The translations under genes were made by a program, and so were the position numbers. This document shows positions 16,759-25,129 of a stretch of 33,110 nt of DNA, piece after piece. Position 1 is the first letter of the stretch. Each line of letters starts with the position of its first letter. The notes beneath the pieces are model-generated. The model worked only from the letters and a program-made list of their open reading frames with translations. It was not told where the DNA came from and made no database searches. The DNA lies in the NCBI RefSeq assembly GCF_009735685.1, contig NZ_WHPN01000315.1, positions 1-33,110 on the forward strand, in the 5' to 3' direction. This DNA comes from Streptomyces lycii. GTDB taxonomy: Bacteria; Actinomycetota; Actinomycetes; Streptomycetales; Streptomycetaceae.

Positions 16759-16860
16759 CCAGGCAGCCCGCACGGGACCGCGACGGACCGTGCCAGGCAG
16801 CCCGCACCGGACCGCGACGGACCGCGCCAGGCAGCCCGCACCGGACCGCGACGGACCGTG
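16759..16860. repeat. 34-bp unit in three tandem copies
   Basis: The units at 16759-16792, 16793-16826 and 16827-16860 (CCAGGCAGCCCGCACC... ending GACGGACCGTG/CG) are nearly identical, differing at one or two bases. A partial copy follows to about 16885. The near identity implies recent expansion. Confidence 0.93.
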
Positions 16861-16973
16861 CCCGGCCGTGCCCGGCAGCCCGCGGCGGCCCGCAGGCCGT
16901 GCGCCGCCGGTCCCCGGAGCCGTACCGGAAGACCGCCGCAGCTCTGCCACAGGCCGCCCGGTCGTGCCGCTCG

Positions 16974-17007
16974 GCCACCGGAGCACTGCAAGCCACCGGA
17001 GCACTGC
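16974..17007. repeat. 16-bp direct repeat
   Basis: GCCACCGGAGCACTGC occurs at 16974-16989 and 16992-17007, separated by AA. Confidence 0.9.
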
Positions 17008-17139
17008 CGCAGCCGCCCCGGCCGTGCGCCGGATGTTGCCCGGAGCCGTGCCCGGATCCGAGCGGAGCTGTGTCCCGCGGAGCCGCCCCGGGCCGTACGA
17101 CACGGGCCGTTCCGGGGCCACGGTACGGGACCGGTCCGC

Positions 17140-18606
17140 TCAGCCCCCGGCGCCCCCGGAGAGTGGCGAGCCGCCGGAGACCGGGGCTTCCCGGTCCGCC
17201 CGGTCCGCCCCGTCCGCGGGCTCCCTGCGGGGACGGCGCGGCAGCACCCGCAGCGCGTCCCCCATGTCCGCGACCTCGGTCACCCGCATCCCGGCCGGCA
17301 CCCGCCCGGGGTCCGACGGCACCAGGGCGTGCGTGAACCCCAGCCGGGCCGCCTCCGCCAGCCGCCGCTGCACGCCCGTGACCCGCCGGACCTCGCCCGC
17401 CAGGCCGACCTCGCCGATCGCCACCAGGTTCTTCGGCAGCGGCGAGTCGCTCGCCGCGCTGGCCAGCGCGAGCGCGATCGCCAGATCGGCCGCGGGCTCG
17501 GACAGCTTCACGCCGCCGACCGTCGCGCTGTAGATGTCGCGCTTGCCCAGCTGCGAGATCTTGCCGCGCTGCTCCAGCACCGCGAGCATCATCGACACCC
17601 GGGACGTCTCCAGCCCTGACGTCGTCCGGCGCGGCGACGGGATCTGGGAGTCGACCGTGAGCGCCTGCACCTCCGCGACGAGCGGGCGGCGGCCCTCCAG
17701 GGTCACCGTCAGACAGGTGCCCGGCACGGGCGCGTCGCGCCGGGTGAGGAAGAGGCCCGAGGGGTCGGCGAGCCCCGTGATCCCCTCGTCGTGCAGCTCG
17801 AAGCAGCCGACCTCGTCGGTCGCGCCGTAACGGTTCTTGACGCCGCGGACCAGGCGGAGCCGGGCATGCCGGTCGCCCTCGAAGTGCAGCACGACGTCCA
17901 CCAGGTGCTCCAGCAGCCGCGGGCCCGCGATCGCGCCGTCCTTGGTGACGTGGCCGACCAGCAGCGTGGACATCCCGCGCTCCTTCGACGCCCGGATCAG
18001 CGCGCCCGCCACCTCCCGCACCTGCGCCATGCCGCCCGGCGCCCCGTCGATCTCCGGAGAGGCCACCGTCTGGACGGAGTCGAGCACGAGCAGCGTCGGT
18101 TTGACCGTGTCGAGATGGCCCAGGACGGCCGACAGGTCCGTCTCCGCCGCCAGATAGAGGTGGTCGGACAGCGCGCCGATCCGGTCCGCCCGCAGCCGCA
18201 CCTGGCTCGCGGACTCCTCACCCGTGACATACAGCGTCCGGTGGTCCTCGCCGGAGGCCTTCGCGGCGACGTCCAGCAGCAGCGTGGACTTCCCGACCCC
18301 CGGCTCGCCCGCGACCAGCGCCACGGCGCCCGGGACCAGCCCGCCGCCGAGCACCCGGTCCAGCTCGTCCACCCCCGTGCTCCGGGCGGTCGCCTGCCGG
18401 CCGTCGACCTGGCCGATGGGCAGCGCCGCGGAGGTGACCCGGCCCGGCGCGGTGGTGCGCACGGCCGGGGCGCCGCCGTACTCCTCGACCGTGCCCCACG
18501 CCTGGCACTCGGGGCACCGGCCGAGCCACTTGGCGGTGGTCCAGCCGCATTCCGTGCAGCGGTAGGAGGGACGGTCCTTGGCGGACGAACGCGTACGGGC
18601 AGCCAT
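17140..18606 (-). CDS. radA: DNA repair protein RadA (Sms)
   Basis: 488 residues. An N-terminal four-cysteine zinc finger (CTECGWTT... CPECQAWG) is followed by a RecA-like ATPase (GEPGVGKST Walker A, LLVLDSVQT Walker B), the RadA signature KNRYGATDEVG and a C-terminal Lon-protease-like domain (KLSEPAADLAIALALASA). A proline/acid-rich tail (REPADGADRADREAP) ends the protein. RadA drives branch migration in recombination; in Bacillus it lies next to disA and restrains DisA activity (established there). The ATG at 18606 is preceded by TAGCGT at 6 nt and has no Shine-Dalgarno, consistent with a leaderless message. Confidence 0.95.
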   Translation of the reverse strand: MAARTRSSAKDRPSYRCTECGWTTAKWLGRCPECQAWGTVEEYGGAPAVRTTAPGRVTSAALPIGQVDGRQATARSTGVDELDRVLGGGLVPGAVALVAGEPGVGKSTLLLDVAAKASGEDHRTLYVTGEESASQVRLRADRIGALSDHLYLAAETDLSAVLGHLDTVKPTLLVLDSVQTVASPEIDGAPGGMAQVREVAGALIRASKERGMSTLLVGHVTKDGAIAGPRLLEHLVDVVLHFEGDRHARLRLVRGVKNRYGATDEVGCFELHDEGITGLADPSGLFLTRRDAPVPGTCLTVTLEGRRPLVAEVQALTVDSQIPSPRRTTSGLETSRVSMMLAVLEQRGKISQLGKRDIYSATVGGVKLSEPAADLAIALALASAASDSPLPKNLVAIGEVGLAGEVRRVTGVQRRLAEAARLGFTHALVPSDPGRVPAGMRVTEVADMGDALRVLPRRPRREPADGADRADREAPVSGGSPLSGGAGG

Positions 18607-18612
18607 GCCGTA

Positions 18613-18618
18613 ACGCTA
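18613..18618 (-). promoter_or_regulatory. -10 element for leaderless radA (TAGCGT)
   Basis: Minus-strand TAGCGT lies 6 nt before the radA ATG. No ribosome site intervenes. Confidence 0.5.
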
Positions 18619-18834
18619 GCGCCGGGCGCCGACATCGACTCCGCCGCCCGTGCGCGGGGCTCCGGGACCGCACTCCCCGGGCCACCGGGGCCGAGCCCCC
18701 GACCCATGTGGGGAAGTCCACCGGAGCGCTCCGGATTCACCGGAAGGGGACGTTCGTGTCCCCTTTTGAGGGAGATCGTCACTCGTACGGGTTAAAAGTG
18801 CGGAAGGGGTGGGAGTGCCGCACCACCATCTGCC

Positions 18835-18840
18835 TACCGT
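18835..18840 (+). promoter_or_regulatory. -10 element for the sigma-like/BACON gene (TACCGT)
   Basis: TACCGT lies 6 nt before the GTG at 18847 (ATG at 18850). No Shine-Dalgarno is present, so the transcript is probably leaderless. The remaining gap from radA (18607-18834) holds nothing else that I can name. Confidence 0.45.
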
Positions 18841-18846
18841 CGCCCA

Positions 18847-20472
18847 GTGATGAGCAGCAGGCGCGGACATCCCACCCACACCACCGGCACGCACCGCGCG
18901 CCCCGGCGGGCGCAGCACGAGGAGACCCCGGCCACCCGGCGTCCTCCGGCACGCTACGAGCCGTATCTCGACGGCCTGTTCACCTACTGCCTCTCCGTCA
19001 TGTGCGAGCACGAGGCCGCCACCGCCGTGCTCGGCGAGGTGCTGGCGCACGCGGAGCGCAAGCACAGCCGCGGCGGCCGCGGCCCGGCCGAGCCGGAACA
19101 GTTCCGCTCCTGGCTGTACGCCCTCACCCGCTGGGCCTGCCTGCGGCGGCTCGCCGACGAGCACCGCCCCGAGGCCCCGCCGCTCACCGAGGCGGCGGCC
19201 GCCCGGCGCCGCCGCGAACTGTCCGCGCTCGCCTGGCCCGAGGCCGCGGGCACCACCCCCGAGCAGCGCGAGGCGCTCGAACTGGCCGTGCGGCACCAGC
19301 TGTCGCCGCAGGAGGTCGCGGTCGTGATCGGGCGGGAGCACGACGCCGCACGGACCCTGCTCGCCGCCGCCGCGTGCGAGGTGGAGCGGACCCGGGCCGC
19401 GCTCTTCGTCGTCGAGCGCGGCACCTGCCCCGCCGTGAGCCGGCTGACCGGCGACGACCAGGTGCTGCTGAGCGCCTCGCTCCGCCGCGAGCTGGTACGG
19501 CACGTCGACGACTGCGAGGTCTGCCGCCGCACCGCCGAGCGCGCCTCGGCGGGCGGCCCCTGGCCCGGCAGCACCTCGGCCCCCGGCACCCTGCCGGTGC
19601 TGGAGGCGCCGCGTCCGGCGGTGGACGCGGCGATGCGGTCCGAGCTGCGGGCGCCCGCCGGGGGCGCGCGGAACGGGCCGCGTTACGACCGGCGCGGTTT
19701 CCCCGTGCGCCCGAAGGACCGCGCCGCCCGCCGCCGGGTGATCCGCAGCCGCGTCATGACGACGACGGTCGTCGCGACCGTCGTGGCCGCCCCCGTGCTC
19801 GCGCTGTGGGCCGCCTACCGGGGCGCGCCGCTCGGCGAGAGCAGGGGCGCGGAGCCGGCCGGGGTCTCGGACACGGATGATCCGGCGGCCTATCCGTACG
19901 ACCCGGCGGGCAACGCCGAGGCCGGCAGGCGGACCGGCGGCGGAGCGGACGGCGCCACCCCCGGCGCGACGGTCACGGCCGACGGGCGGGGAGCCGAGCG
20001 GCCGGACGACGTCCGCTCCGGCGGCGCGGGCCCGGGTGACGGCCGTAACGGCGGCGGTACGACCCGGGGCCCCGGCCGGCTGACGGTGGACGCGCGGCCC
20101 AACGGCGACACCACGCTCATCACCCTCACGGCGTCCGGCGGCGCCCCGGTGCGCTGGACGGCGGGAGCCGACGCGCCGTGGCTGTGGCTGAGCCACACGG
20201 CCGGTGTGCTGCGCCCCGGCGAGTCGCTGACGATCACGGTGTCGGTGGACCGTTCCCGGGAGCCGCGTGAGGCGTGGACGGCCCGGGTCACCGTCGGCCC
20301 GGGCGGCACGGTGATCCCGGTCAGCGGCGAGGGCGCGGCCCCCGCCCCCGACCCGGACCCCACGGACCCGGCACCGGACCCGGACCCCACGCCCACGGAA
20401 CCGGCTCCCGAGCCGACCCCGTCGGAGCCGCCGCAGTCGTCACCCTCGCCGTCGGCGAGCCCGTCGGCGTAA
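18847..20472 (+). CDS. Sigma-like / zinc-motif / membrane / BACON fusion protein
   Basis: 541 residues. Residues 36-105 resemble sigma-70 region 2 of ECF factors (YEPYLDGLFTYCLSVM, FRSWLYALTRWACLRRL). Residues 138-186 resemble region 4 (ALELAVRHQLSPQEVAVVIGRE). Then H-x3-C-x2-C (HVDDCEVC, 219-226) matches the zinc anti-sigma motif. A single membrane segment at about 303-323 follows an Arg-rich stop-transfer-like flank. A disordered linker leads to a BACON-type beta domain at about 411-495 (WTAGADAPWLWLSH, GESLTITVSVD), and a Pro/Asp/Ser tail ends the protein. Predicted topology: sigma-like part inside, BACON outside. Region 2 lacks an obvious strong promoter-melting motif, so it may be a degenerate sigma factor acting as a sensor or scaffold. 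Function is unknown. Start is GTG 18847 or ATG 18850. Confidence 0.88.
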   Translation: MMSSRRGHPTHTTGTHRAPRRAQHEETPATRRPPARYEPYLDGLFTYCLSVMCEHEAATAVLGEVLAHAERKHSRGGRGPAEPEQFRSWLYALTRWACLRRLADEHRPEAPPLTEAAAARRRRELSALAWPEAAGTTPEQREALELAVRHQLSPQEVAVVIGREHDAARTLLAAAACEVERTRAALFVVERGTCPAVSRLTGDDQVLLSASLRRELVRHVDDCEVCRRTAERASAGGPWPGSTSAPGTLPVLEAPRPAVDAAMRSELRAPAGGARNGPRYDRRGFPVRPKDRAARRRVIRSRVMTTTVVATVVAAPVLALWAAYRGAPLGESRGAEPAGVSDTDDPAAYPYDPAGNAEAGRRTGGGADGATPGATVTADGRGAERPDDVRSGGAGPGDGRNGGGTTRGPGRLTVDARPNGDTTLITLTASGGAPVRWTAGADAPWLWLSHTAGVLRPGESLTITVSVDRSREPREAWTARVTVGPGGTVIPVSGEGAAPAPDPDPTDPAPDPDPTPTEPAPEPTPSEPPQSSPSPSASPSA

Positions 20473-20529
20473 CGGGGAGAGGACGGACAGGGAGGGCACG
20501 GACGGGGAGGTACGGCCGTACTGCGGTTG

Positions 20530-20640
20530 GCGGGACGGTGTGCCGGCGGGGGACGGCGGGGGACGGCGGGACGGTGTGGCGGCGGGACGGCGGCAGGCCG
20601 CTACGCTGCGACGGCAGGCCGCTACGCTGCGACGGCAGGT
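20530..20640. repeat. Tandem repeats in a convergent gap
   Basis: The 21-bp unit GGCAGGCCGCTACGCTGCGAC is exactly duplicated (20591-20611, 20612-20632) with a partial third. It is preceded by GGGGGACGGC and GGGACGGTGTG repeats from about 20530. The gap 20473-20676 lies between two convergent genes; no clean terminator is seen. Confidence 0.9.
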
Positions 20641-20676
20641 CCACCGCTCGGGGCACCGTTCGGGTCACAGCCCCGG

Positions 20677-21573
20677 TCACCGCGCCCAGGGCGGGTCCGC
20701 CGGGTGCGGCGCCAGCGGCAGCAGCGACGCCAGCCGGGCCTCGCACAGCTCGACCAGCCGCTCGTACGCACCCTTGCCCATCAGCTCGGTGAGTTCAGCC
20801 CGGTACGACACATAGACCGGTTCCCCGGCCCCGTGCGCCGAGCGCGCCGACGTGCACCACCAGTGCAGGTCGTGCCCGCCCGGGCCCCAGCCGCGCCGGT
20901 CGTACTCCCCGATGGACACCATCAGGATCCGGCTGTCGTCCGGCCGGTCGATCCACTCGTACGTCCGCCGGATCGGCAGCTGCCAGCACACGTCGGGCTT
21001 GGTCTCCAGCGGCTCGCGGCCCTCGCGGAGCGCCAGCGTGTGCAGCGCGCAGCCGTAGCCGCCGGGGAAGTCCGGTCCGTTGTGGAAGATGCAGGCGCCG
21101 CCGAAGCGCCGGGTCTTCCGGTCGCCGTCCTCGTCGACCTCGGTCCAGCCGCGCGGGCCGGTGCCCTCGGCGTGGTGCTGCCAGGTCTCCGGTGTGAGCC
21201 GTGCCATGTGCGCGGCGACGCGCTGCTCGTCGTCCTCGTCGGAGAAGTGCGCGCCGAGCGTGCAGCAGCCGTCGCTCGCCTGTCCCTCCTGGATGCCCTG
21301 GCAGCCCCGGCCGAAGACGCACGACCAGCGCGAGGTGAGCCAGGTCAGGTCGCAGCGGAAGACCTGCTCGGGGTCCTCGGGGTCGGTGAACTCGACCCAG
21401 GCGCGGGGGAAGTCGAGGCCCTGCTCGTCGGGGGCGTGGGGGGCACCGGAGGCGCCGCCGGGAACGCCGGGAGAGCCGGCGGGGGAGCCGGCGGCGGGCG
21501 ACACCGTGTGCCGCTCCGGCTGCGGCTGGTTCTTCGAGGCTTTGTCCGGCTTCGCCTTTTTCGTCTTCGACAC
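20677..21573 (-). CDS. Conserved cysteine-rich cytoplasmic protein
   Basis: 298 residues; I recognise it as a conserved actinobacterial hypothetical but not its function. A Lys/Pro/Gly-rich disordered start (about 1-45) is followed by a compact domain with clustered cysteines: [63 protein letters not shown] and HWWCTSA. The pattern suggests a bound metal or iron-sulfur cluster (inference). The GTG at 21573 is chosen because a TACGCT hexamer lies 6 nt upstream; a longer frame would overlap the divergent phosphatase gene. The two genes start only 64 bp apart. Confidence 0.85.
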   Translation of the reverse strand: MSKTKKAKPDKASKNQPQPERHTVSPAAGSPAGSPGVPGGASGAPHAPDEQGLDFPRAWVEFTDPEDPEQVFRCDLTWLTSRWSCVFGRGCQGIQEGQASDGCCTLGAHFSDEDDEQRVAAHMARLTPETWQHHAEGTGPRGWTEVDEDGDRKTRRFGGACIFHNGPDFPGGYGCALHTLALREGREPLETKPDVCWQLPIRRTYEWIDRPDDSRILMVSIGEYDRRGWGPGGHDLHWWCTSARSAHGAGEPVYVSYRAELTELMGKGAYERLVELCEARLASLLPLAPHPADPPWAR

Positions 21574-21579
21574 CTCTCC

Positions 21580-21585
21580 AGCGTA
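21580..21585 (-). promoter_or_regulatory. -10 element of the Cys-rich protein gene (TACGCT)
   Basis: Minus-strand TACGCT ends 6 nt before the GTG start. It supports both the start choice and a leaderless transcript. Confidence 0.5.
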
Positions 21586-21624
21586 GGCGCCCGGGACCGG
21601 TGCCCGGCCGCTCACCTGCCGCAG

Positions 21625-21630
21625 TAGCGT
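21625..21630 (+). promoter_or_regulatory. -10 element of the Ppx/GppA gene (TAGCGT)
   Basis: TAGCGT lies 7 nt before the ATG at 21638, with no Shine-Dalgarno. Because the divergent gene has its own -10 at 21580-21585, the two promoters overlap back to back. Confidence 0.5.
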
Positions 21631-21637
21631 GCTCGGT

Positions 21638-22567
21638 ATGAGACTCGGAGTCCTCGACGTGGGGTCCAACACGGTTCATCTGCTGGTCGTGGACGCGCAC
21701 CCCGGCGCCCGCCCGCTGCCCGCGCACTCCCACAAGGCGGAGCTGAGGCTCGCCGAACTGCTGGACGAGGACGGCGCTATCGGTGCCGAGGGCGTCGACC
21801 GGCTCGTCGCGACCGTCGCGGAGGCCCTGCAGGCGGCCGAGGACAAGGGCGTCGAGGACGTGCTGCCGTTCGCGACGTCCGCCGTCCGTGAGGCGTCCAA
21901 CGCCGACCGGGTGCTGGCGGAGGTCGCCGAACAGACCGGAGTCGAGCTGACCGTGCTGACGGGCGAGGAGGAGGCGCGGCTGACGTTCCTGGCCGCCCGC
22001 CGCTGGTTCGGCTGGTCCTCGGGGCGGCTGCTGGTGCTGGACATCGGCGGCGGCTCGCTGGAGATCGCGTACGGCCTCGACGAGGAGCCGGACCGGGCGG
22101 TGTCGCTGCCGCTCGGTGCGGGGCGGCTCACCGGCGGATGGCTGCCCGGCGACCCGCCGGACCCGGCGGACGTGCGGGCGCTGCGGCGGCACGTCCGGGC
22201 GGAGATCGCCCGGATCGTCGGCGAGTTCAAGCGGCTCGGGACGCCGGATCACGTCGTGGCGACGTCCAAGACGTTCAAGCAGCTCGCCCGGCTGACGGGT
22301 GCGGCCCGCTCCGCCGAGGGCCCGTACGTCCAGCGAGGGCTCAGCCGCACGGCCCTGGAGGAGTGGGTGCCGAAGCTCGCCGGGATGACCGCGGAGGAGC
22401 GCGCCGGGCTGCCGGGGGTGTCCGTGGCCCGGGCGCCGCAACTGCTCGCGGGGGCGCTGGTCGCGGAGGCGGCGATGGACCTGTTCGGGGTGGACGACCT
22501 GGAGATATGCCCGTGGGCGCTGCGCGAGGGCGTGATCCTGCGGAGGCTGGACCACCTTCCGGTGTGA
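21638..22567 (+). CDS. Ppx/GppA-family phosphatase
   Basis: 309 residues, actin-like ATPase fold. The first phosphate loop is [25 protein letters not shown] and GEEEARLTF are the conserved middle motifs; [13 protein letters not shown] is the second phosphate loop. Members hydrolyse polyphosphate (exopolyphosphatase) and/or pppGpp. At about 310 residues it is the short two-domain form typical of actinobacteria, without the C-terminal HD-like extension of E. coli Ppx, so the choice between substrates cannot be made here. It is divergent from the Cys-rich gene. Confidence 0.9.
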   Translation: MRLGVLDVGSNTVHLLVVDAHPGARPLPAHSHKAELRLAELLDEDGAIGAEGVDRLVATVAEALQAAEDKGVEDVLPFATSAVREASNADRVLAEVAEQTGVELTVLTGEEEARLTFLAARRWFGWSSGRLLVLDIGGGSLEIAYGLDEEPDRAVSLPLGAGRLTGGWLPGDPPDPADVRALRRHVRAEIARIVGEFKRLGTPDHVVATSKTFKQLARLTGAARSAEGPYVQRGLSRTALEEWVPKLAGMTAEERAGLPGVSVARAPQLLAGALVAEAAMDLFGVDDLEICPWALREGVILRRLDHLPV

Positions 22568-22574
22568 GGCCGGG

Positions 22575-22815
22575 AACGTGTCCGGTGCGCCGCCCGGGAG
22601 GTGTTCCGGTGCGGTGCCCGGGAGGTGTTCCGGTGCGGTGCGCCGAACCCGGGCCGGTGTGACATCGGGGATGCGTCGCGGTGTGTGACATCGGGGACGC
22701 CTCCCGGTGTGTGAGGGCGGAAACGTGTCCCCGTGTGACGGCCCGAACCCGTGCCGGTGTGAGGCCCGGATTGCATCCCGGTGCGGTGCCCCGGGCCCGG
22801 GCCGGTGTGACGCCC
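22575..22815. repeat. Array of about ten degenerate 24-26-bp repeats
   Basis: GCCCGGGAGGTGTTCCGGTGCGGT is exactly repeated at 22592-22615 and 22616-22639. The array then drifts through GTGTGACATCGGGGATGC / GTGTGACATCGGGGACGC and further units, each ending near CCGGTGTGA. Unit length stays at 24-26 bp. On the minus strand it would translate to PHTG/HRTG-like repeats, but no start or ribosome site supports a gene. The units are not CRISPR-like, because there are no unique spacers. Confidence 0.85.
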
Positions 22816-23165
22816 GGCCGGCCCCGGCGCGCGGTCGTCCGGCTCCCGTGTAGTGCCCGGCGGTCTCCGATCTGCCGCCCGGCCGGAAACAGGCCGCTGC
22901 CGGCCGGCCGGGCGCCCGGCGGTGTGCGGGTGCGGCTCCGCCGGCTCCCGGCGCGCGGGCCCGGCCGCGTCCGGTGTGACGCATTCCGCACCGGCGGGCG
23001 GCGACGCCGTACCGCGGTGCTACCGCCGAGTACGTTCCCGGGTGCCGTCAACAGGGACGAAGCCGTGCCGGACCGCCCGCGAGCGGTGTGAGCTGCGCCC
23101 TCGTGCCGGCCGCGGCCGCGGGGGCACGCGCCCCCGTGCCCTCACGGGCCCGGCGGGACACGCCG

Positions 23166-23171
23166 TACGCT
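23166..23171 (+). promoter_or_regulatory. -10 element of the isomerase gene (TACGCT)
   Basis: TACGCT lies 7 nt before the GTG at 23179. There is no Shine-Dalgarno, which suggests a leaderless transcript carrying the isomerase and the overlapping TetR gene. Confidence 0.5.
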
Positions 23172-23178
23172 GTCTCCC

Positions 23179-24003
23179 GTGGCTCAACCAGTGGTGCGCA
23201 CCCCGGAAGCGAAGGTCGCCCTGTCCACCGCCTCCGTGTATCCGGAGTCGACGGCGACGGCCTTCGAGATCGCCGCGCGCCTGGGATACGACGGTGTCGA
23301 GGTCATGGTCTGGACCGACCCGGTCAGCCAGGACATCGAGGCGCTGCGCCGGCTCTCCGACTACCACCGGGTCCCGGTGCTGGCCGTGCACGCGCCGTGC
23401 CTGCTGATCACCCAGCGGGTCTGGTCCACCGACCCCTGGACGAAGCTCCAGCGCGCCCGGGCGGCCGCCGAGAAGCTGGGCGCCTCGGCCGTGGTCGTGC
23501 ACCCGCCGTTCCGGTGGCAGCGCAACTACGCGCGGGACTTCGTGGCGGGCATCTGGCGGATGGCGGACGAGACCGACGTCCGGTTCGCCGTCGAGAACAT
23601 GTACCCGTGGCGGTACCGCGACCGCGAGATGCTCGCGTACGCCCCCGACTGGGACGTCACCAAGCACGACTACCGGCACTTCACGGTCGACCTCTCGCAC
23701 ACGGCCACCGCGCGCAGCGACGCGCTGGACATGGTCGACCGGATGGGTGACCGGCTCGCGCACGTGCACCTCGCGGACGGCAACGGCTCCGGCAAGGACG
23801 AGCACCTCGTCCCGGGCCGTGGCTCGCAGCCCTGCGCGGAGCTGCTGGAGGGACTGGCGGCCCGCAACTTCGACGGCCATGTGGTGGTCGAGGTCAACAC
23901 CCGCCGAGCCATGTCCGGCGCCGAGCGCGAGGCCGACCTCGCGGAGGCACTCGCCTTCACCCGGCTGCACCTGGCGGCGGCGTCGCGGGTACCCGGCAGG
24001 TGA
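23179..24003 (+). CDS. Sugar phosphate isomerase/epimerase (TIM barrel)
   Basis: 274 residues of the xylose-isomerase-like/AP-endonuclease-2 TIM-barrel family. Motifs follow the usual order: [39 protein letters not shown], a VVHPP strand, FAVENMYPW (glutamate metal ligand), HVHLADGNG (histidine ligand) and VVVEVNT (glutamate ligand). A divalent metal site is therefore likely complete. Substrate unknown. The stop overlaps the GTG of the next gene by 4 nt (GTGA), so the TetR gene is translationally coupled and may control this pair. Confidence 0.88.
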   Translation: MAQPVVRTPEAKVALSTASVYPESTATAFEIAARLGYDGVEVMVWTDPVSQDIEALRRLSDYHRVPVLAVHAPCLLITQRVWSTDPWTKLQRARAAAEKLGASAVVVHPPFRWQRNYARDFVAGIWRMADETDVRFAVENMYPWRYRDREMLAYAPDWDVTKHDYRHFTVDLSHTATARSDALDMVDRMGDRLAHVHLADGNGSGKDEHLVPGRGSQPCAELLEGLAARNFDGHVVVEVNTRRAMSGAEREADLAEALAFTRLHLAAASRVPGR

Positions 24004-24920
24004 GCGGCACCGCCGGGGCGGACGCGGACTCCGGCCGGGGCACGCCGCCGCCGTCCGGTTCCGGTACGGACACGGGTACGGGCGCCGGTGCGGGCGCCGG
24101 TACGGGTGCGGGTGCGGATACGGGTGCCGGTGCGGGCAGGGGCGCGAACGGTGCGGGCCCGGGAGCCGGTGCCCGCGGTGAGCCCGCTCCGGCCCCGAAG
24201 CGCCGTCGCGGCCGTCCGGCTCGCCGTACCGCCGGGGAAGGCCCCGGCGCGCGCGAGCGGATCCTCGAGGCCGCCCGCACCGTGTTCGCCGAGCGCGGCT
24301 ACGACAAGGCGTCGATCCGCGCCATCGCCGGCAGGGCGGGCGTGGACCCGGCCCTGGTGCACCACTACTTCGGCACCAAGGAACAGATCTTCGCCGCCGC
24401 GATCGAGCTGTCCTTCGAGCCCGCGCTCGCCCTGCCCTACCTCATGGCCCAGGGGCCGGAGGGCGTCGGCGAGCGGATGGCCCGGTTCTTCCTGTCCGTC
24501 TGGGAGAACCCGGCGACACGCGCCCCGCTGCTGGCGGTGGTGCGGTCCGCCGTGACGCACGAGACGGCCGCGGCGGTGCTGCGGAGCTTCGTGCTGCGCA
24601 GGATGCTGGCGCGGGTGGTGGCGGAGCTGGCGGTGCCGGACCCGGAGTTCCGTGCCGAACTGGCCGCGTCGCAGCTGGTCGGCGTCGTGATGCTGCGCTA
24701 CGTGATCAAGGTGGAACCGCTGGCGGGCGCGGATGTCGAGGACATCGTCCGGATGGTGGCGCCGACGCTCCAGCGCTATCTGACGGAGGCACCGGCAGCG
24801 GCGCGGACCCCGGAGGACGGGGGACCCGGCCGACCGGAGGCCGGGGGTGCGGAGGCCGAGGGTACGGAGGCAGGGGGTGCGGAATCCGAGCCCCCGGAGG
24901 CCGGGCGTCCGGAAGCCTGA
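24000..24920 (+). CDS. TetR-family transcriptional regulator with low-complexity tails
   Basis: 306 residues. Residues 1-65 are a Gly/Thr/Ala repeat ([17 protein letters not shown]) encoded by GGTGCGGGC/GGTACG DNA repeats. The HTH lies at about 80-125: [21 protein letters not shown]... [18 protein letters not shown] TetR C-terminal ligand domain follows, and after about residue 260 a Gly/Glu/Ala/Pro tail ([17 protein letters not shown]) repeats again. Typical TetR proteins are about 200 residues, so roughly 100 here are extra disordered sequence. It overlaps the isomerase gene by 4 nt and precedes ilvD by 209 bp. Confidence 0.88.
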   Translation: MSGTAGADADSGRGTPPPSGSGTDTGTGAGAGAGTGAGADTGAGAGRGANGAGPGAGARGEPAPAPKRRRGRPARRTAGEGPGARERILEAARTVFAERGYDKASIRAIAGRAGVDPALVHHYFGTKEQIFAAAIELSFEPALALPYLMAQGPEGVGERMARFFLSVWENPATRAPLLAVVRSAVTHETAAAVLRSFVLRRMLARVVAELAVPDPEFRAELAASQLVGVVMLRYVIKVEPLAGADVEDIVRMVAPTLQRYLTEAPAAARTPEDGGPGRPEAGGAEAEGTEAGGAESEPPEAGRPEA

Positions 24921-24971
24921 GACGCCCGTCTCGGATTCCGGACGAGCTGTCCGGATCGTGGCGGCGAGGCG

Positions 24972-24977
24972 TACGCT
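24972..24977 (+). promoter_or_regulatory. Putative -10 of ilvD (TACGCT)
   Basis: TACGCT lies about 150 nt upstream of ilvD in the 209-bp gap after the TetR gene. It has no convincing -35. If used, it leaves a GC-rich leader of about 145 nt. No leader peptide rich in Ile/Val/Leu is evident. Confidence 0.3.
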
Positions 24978-25129
24978 CGTAGGTTCCAGAACCCGTCCGT
25001 CCCGCGCGGGGCGCGACGACAGGAAACCGTACGCCGGGCGCACCGGCGACCGGACCGGCGCACGGCGGCGCCCAGGCGCCCCTGCCGCGCCGTCTCCGGA
25101 ACCAGCGAACCCCCAAGGGAGTGACCACC

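Larger units (their letters stand above)
16531..17139. other. Gap between radA and disA, rich in repeats
   Basis: 609 bp with no supportable gene. It contains the 34-bp triplicate and the 16-bp duplicate listed separately, many ACCGG/CCGGAC words, and near disA its likely promoter. Frames open on both strands but show only Arg/Pro/Ala-rich low-complexity translations. Confidence 0.6.
22568..23178. other. 611-bp gap with a repeat array, no gene seen
   Basis: The left half is the 24-26-bp array described separately. The right half (22830-23160) is GC-rich sequence with CCGGC words and no supportable reading frame. The last 20 bp hold the TACGCT element of the isomerase gene. Confidence 0.55.

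Noticed and set aside
16531..17121. N-terminal extension of DisA
   Set aside because: The frame continues upstream through 34-bp repeats. GTG 16530 has GGAGGAG and gives the usual length of about 374 residues.
22575..22815. CRISPR array
   Set aside because: The 24-26-bp units are contiguous and drift gradually. There are no unique spacers and no cas genes.
22592..22830. Small PHTG/HRTG-repeat protein on the minus strand
   Set aside because: It is a translation of the tandem array without start-site support. The periodicity comes from the DNA repeat, not from coding constraint.
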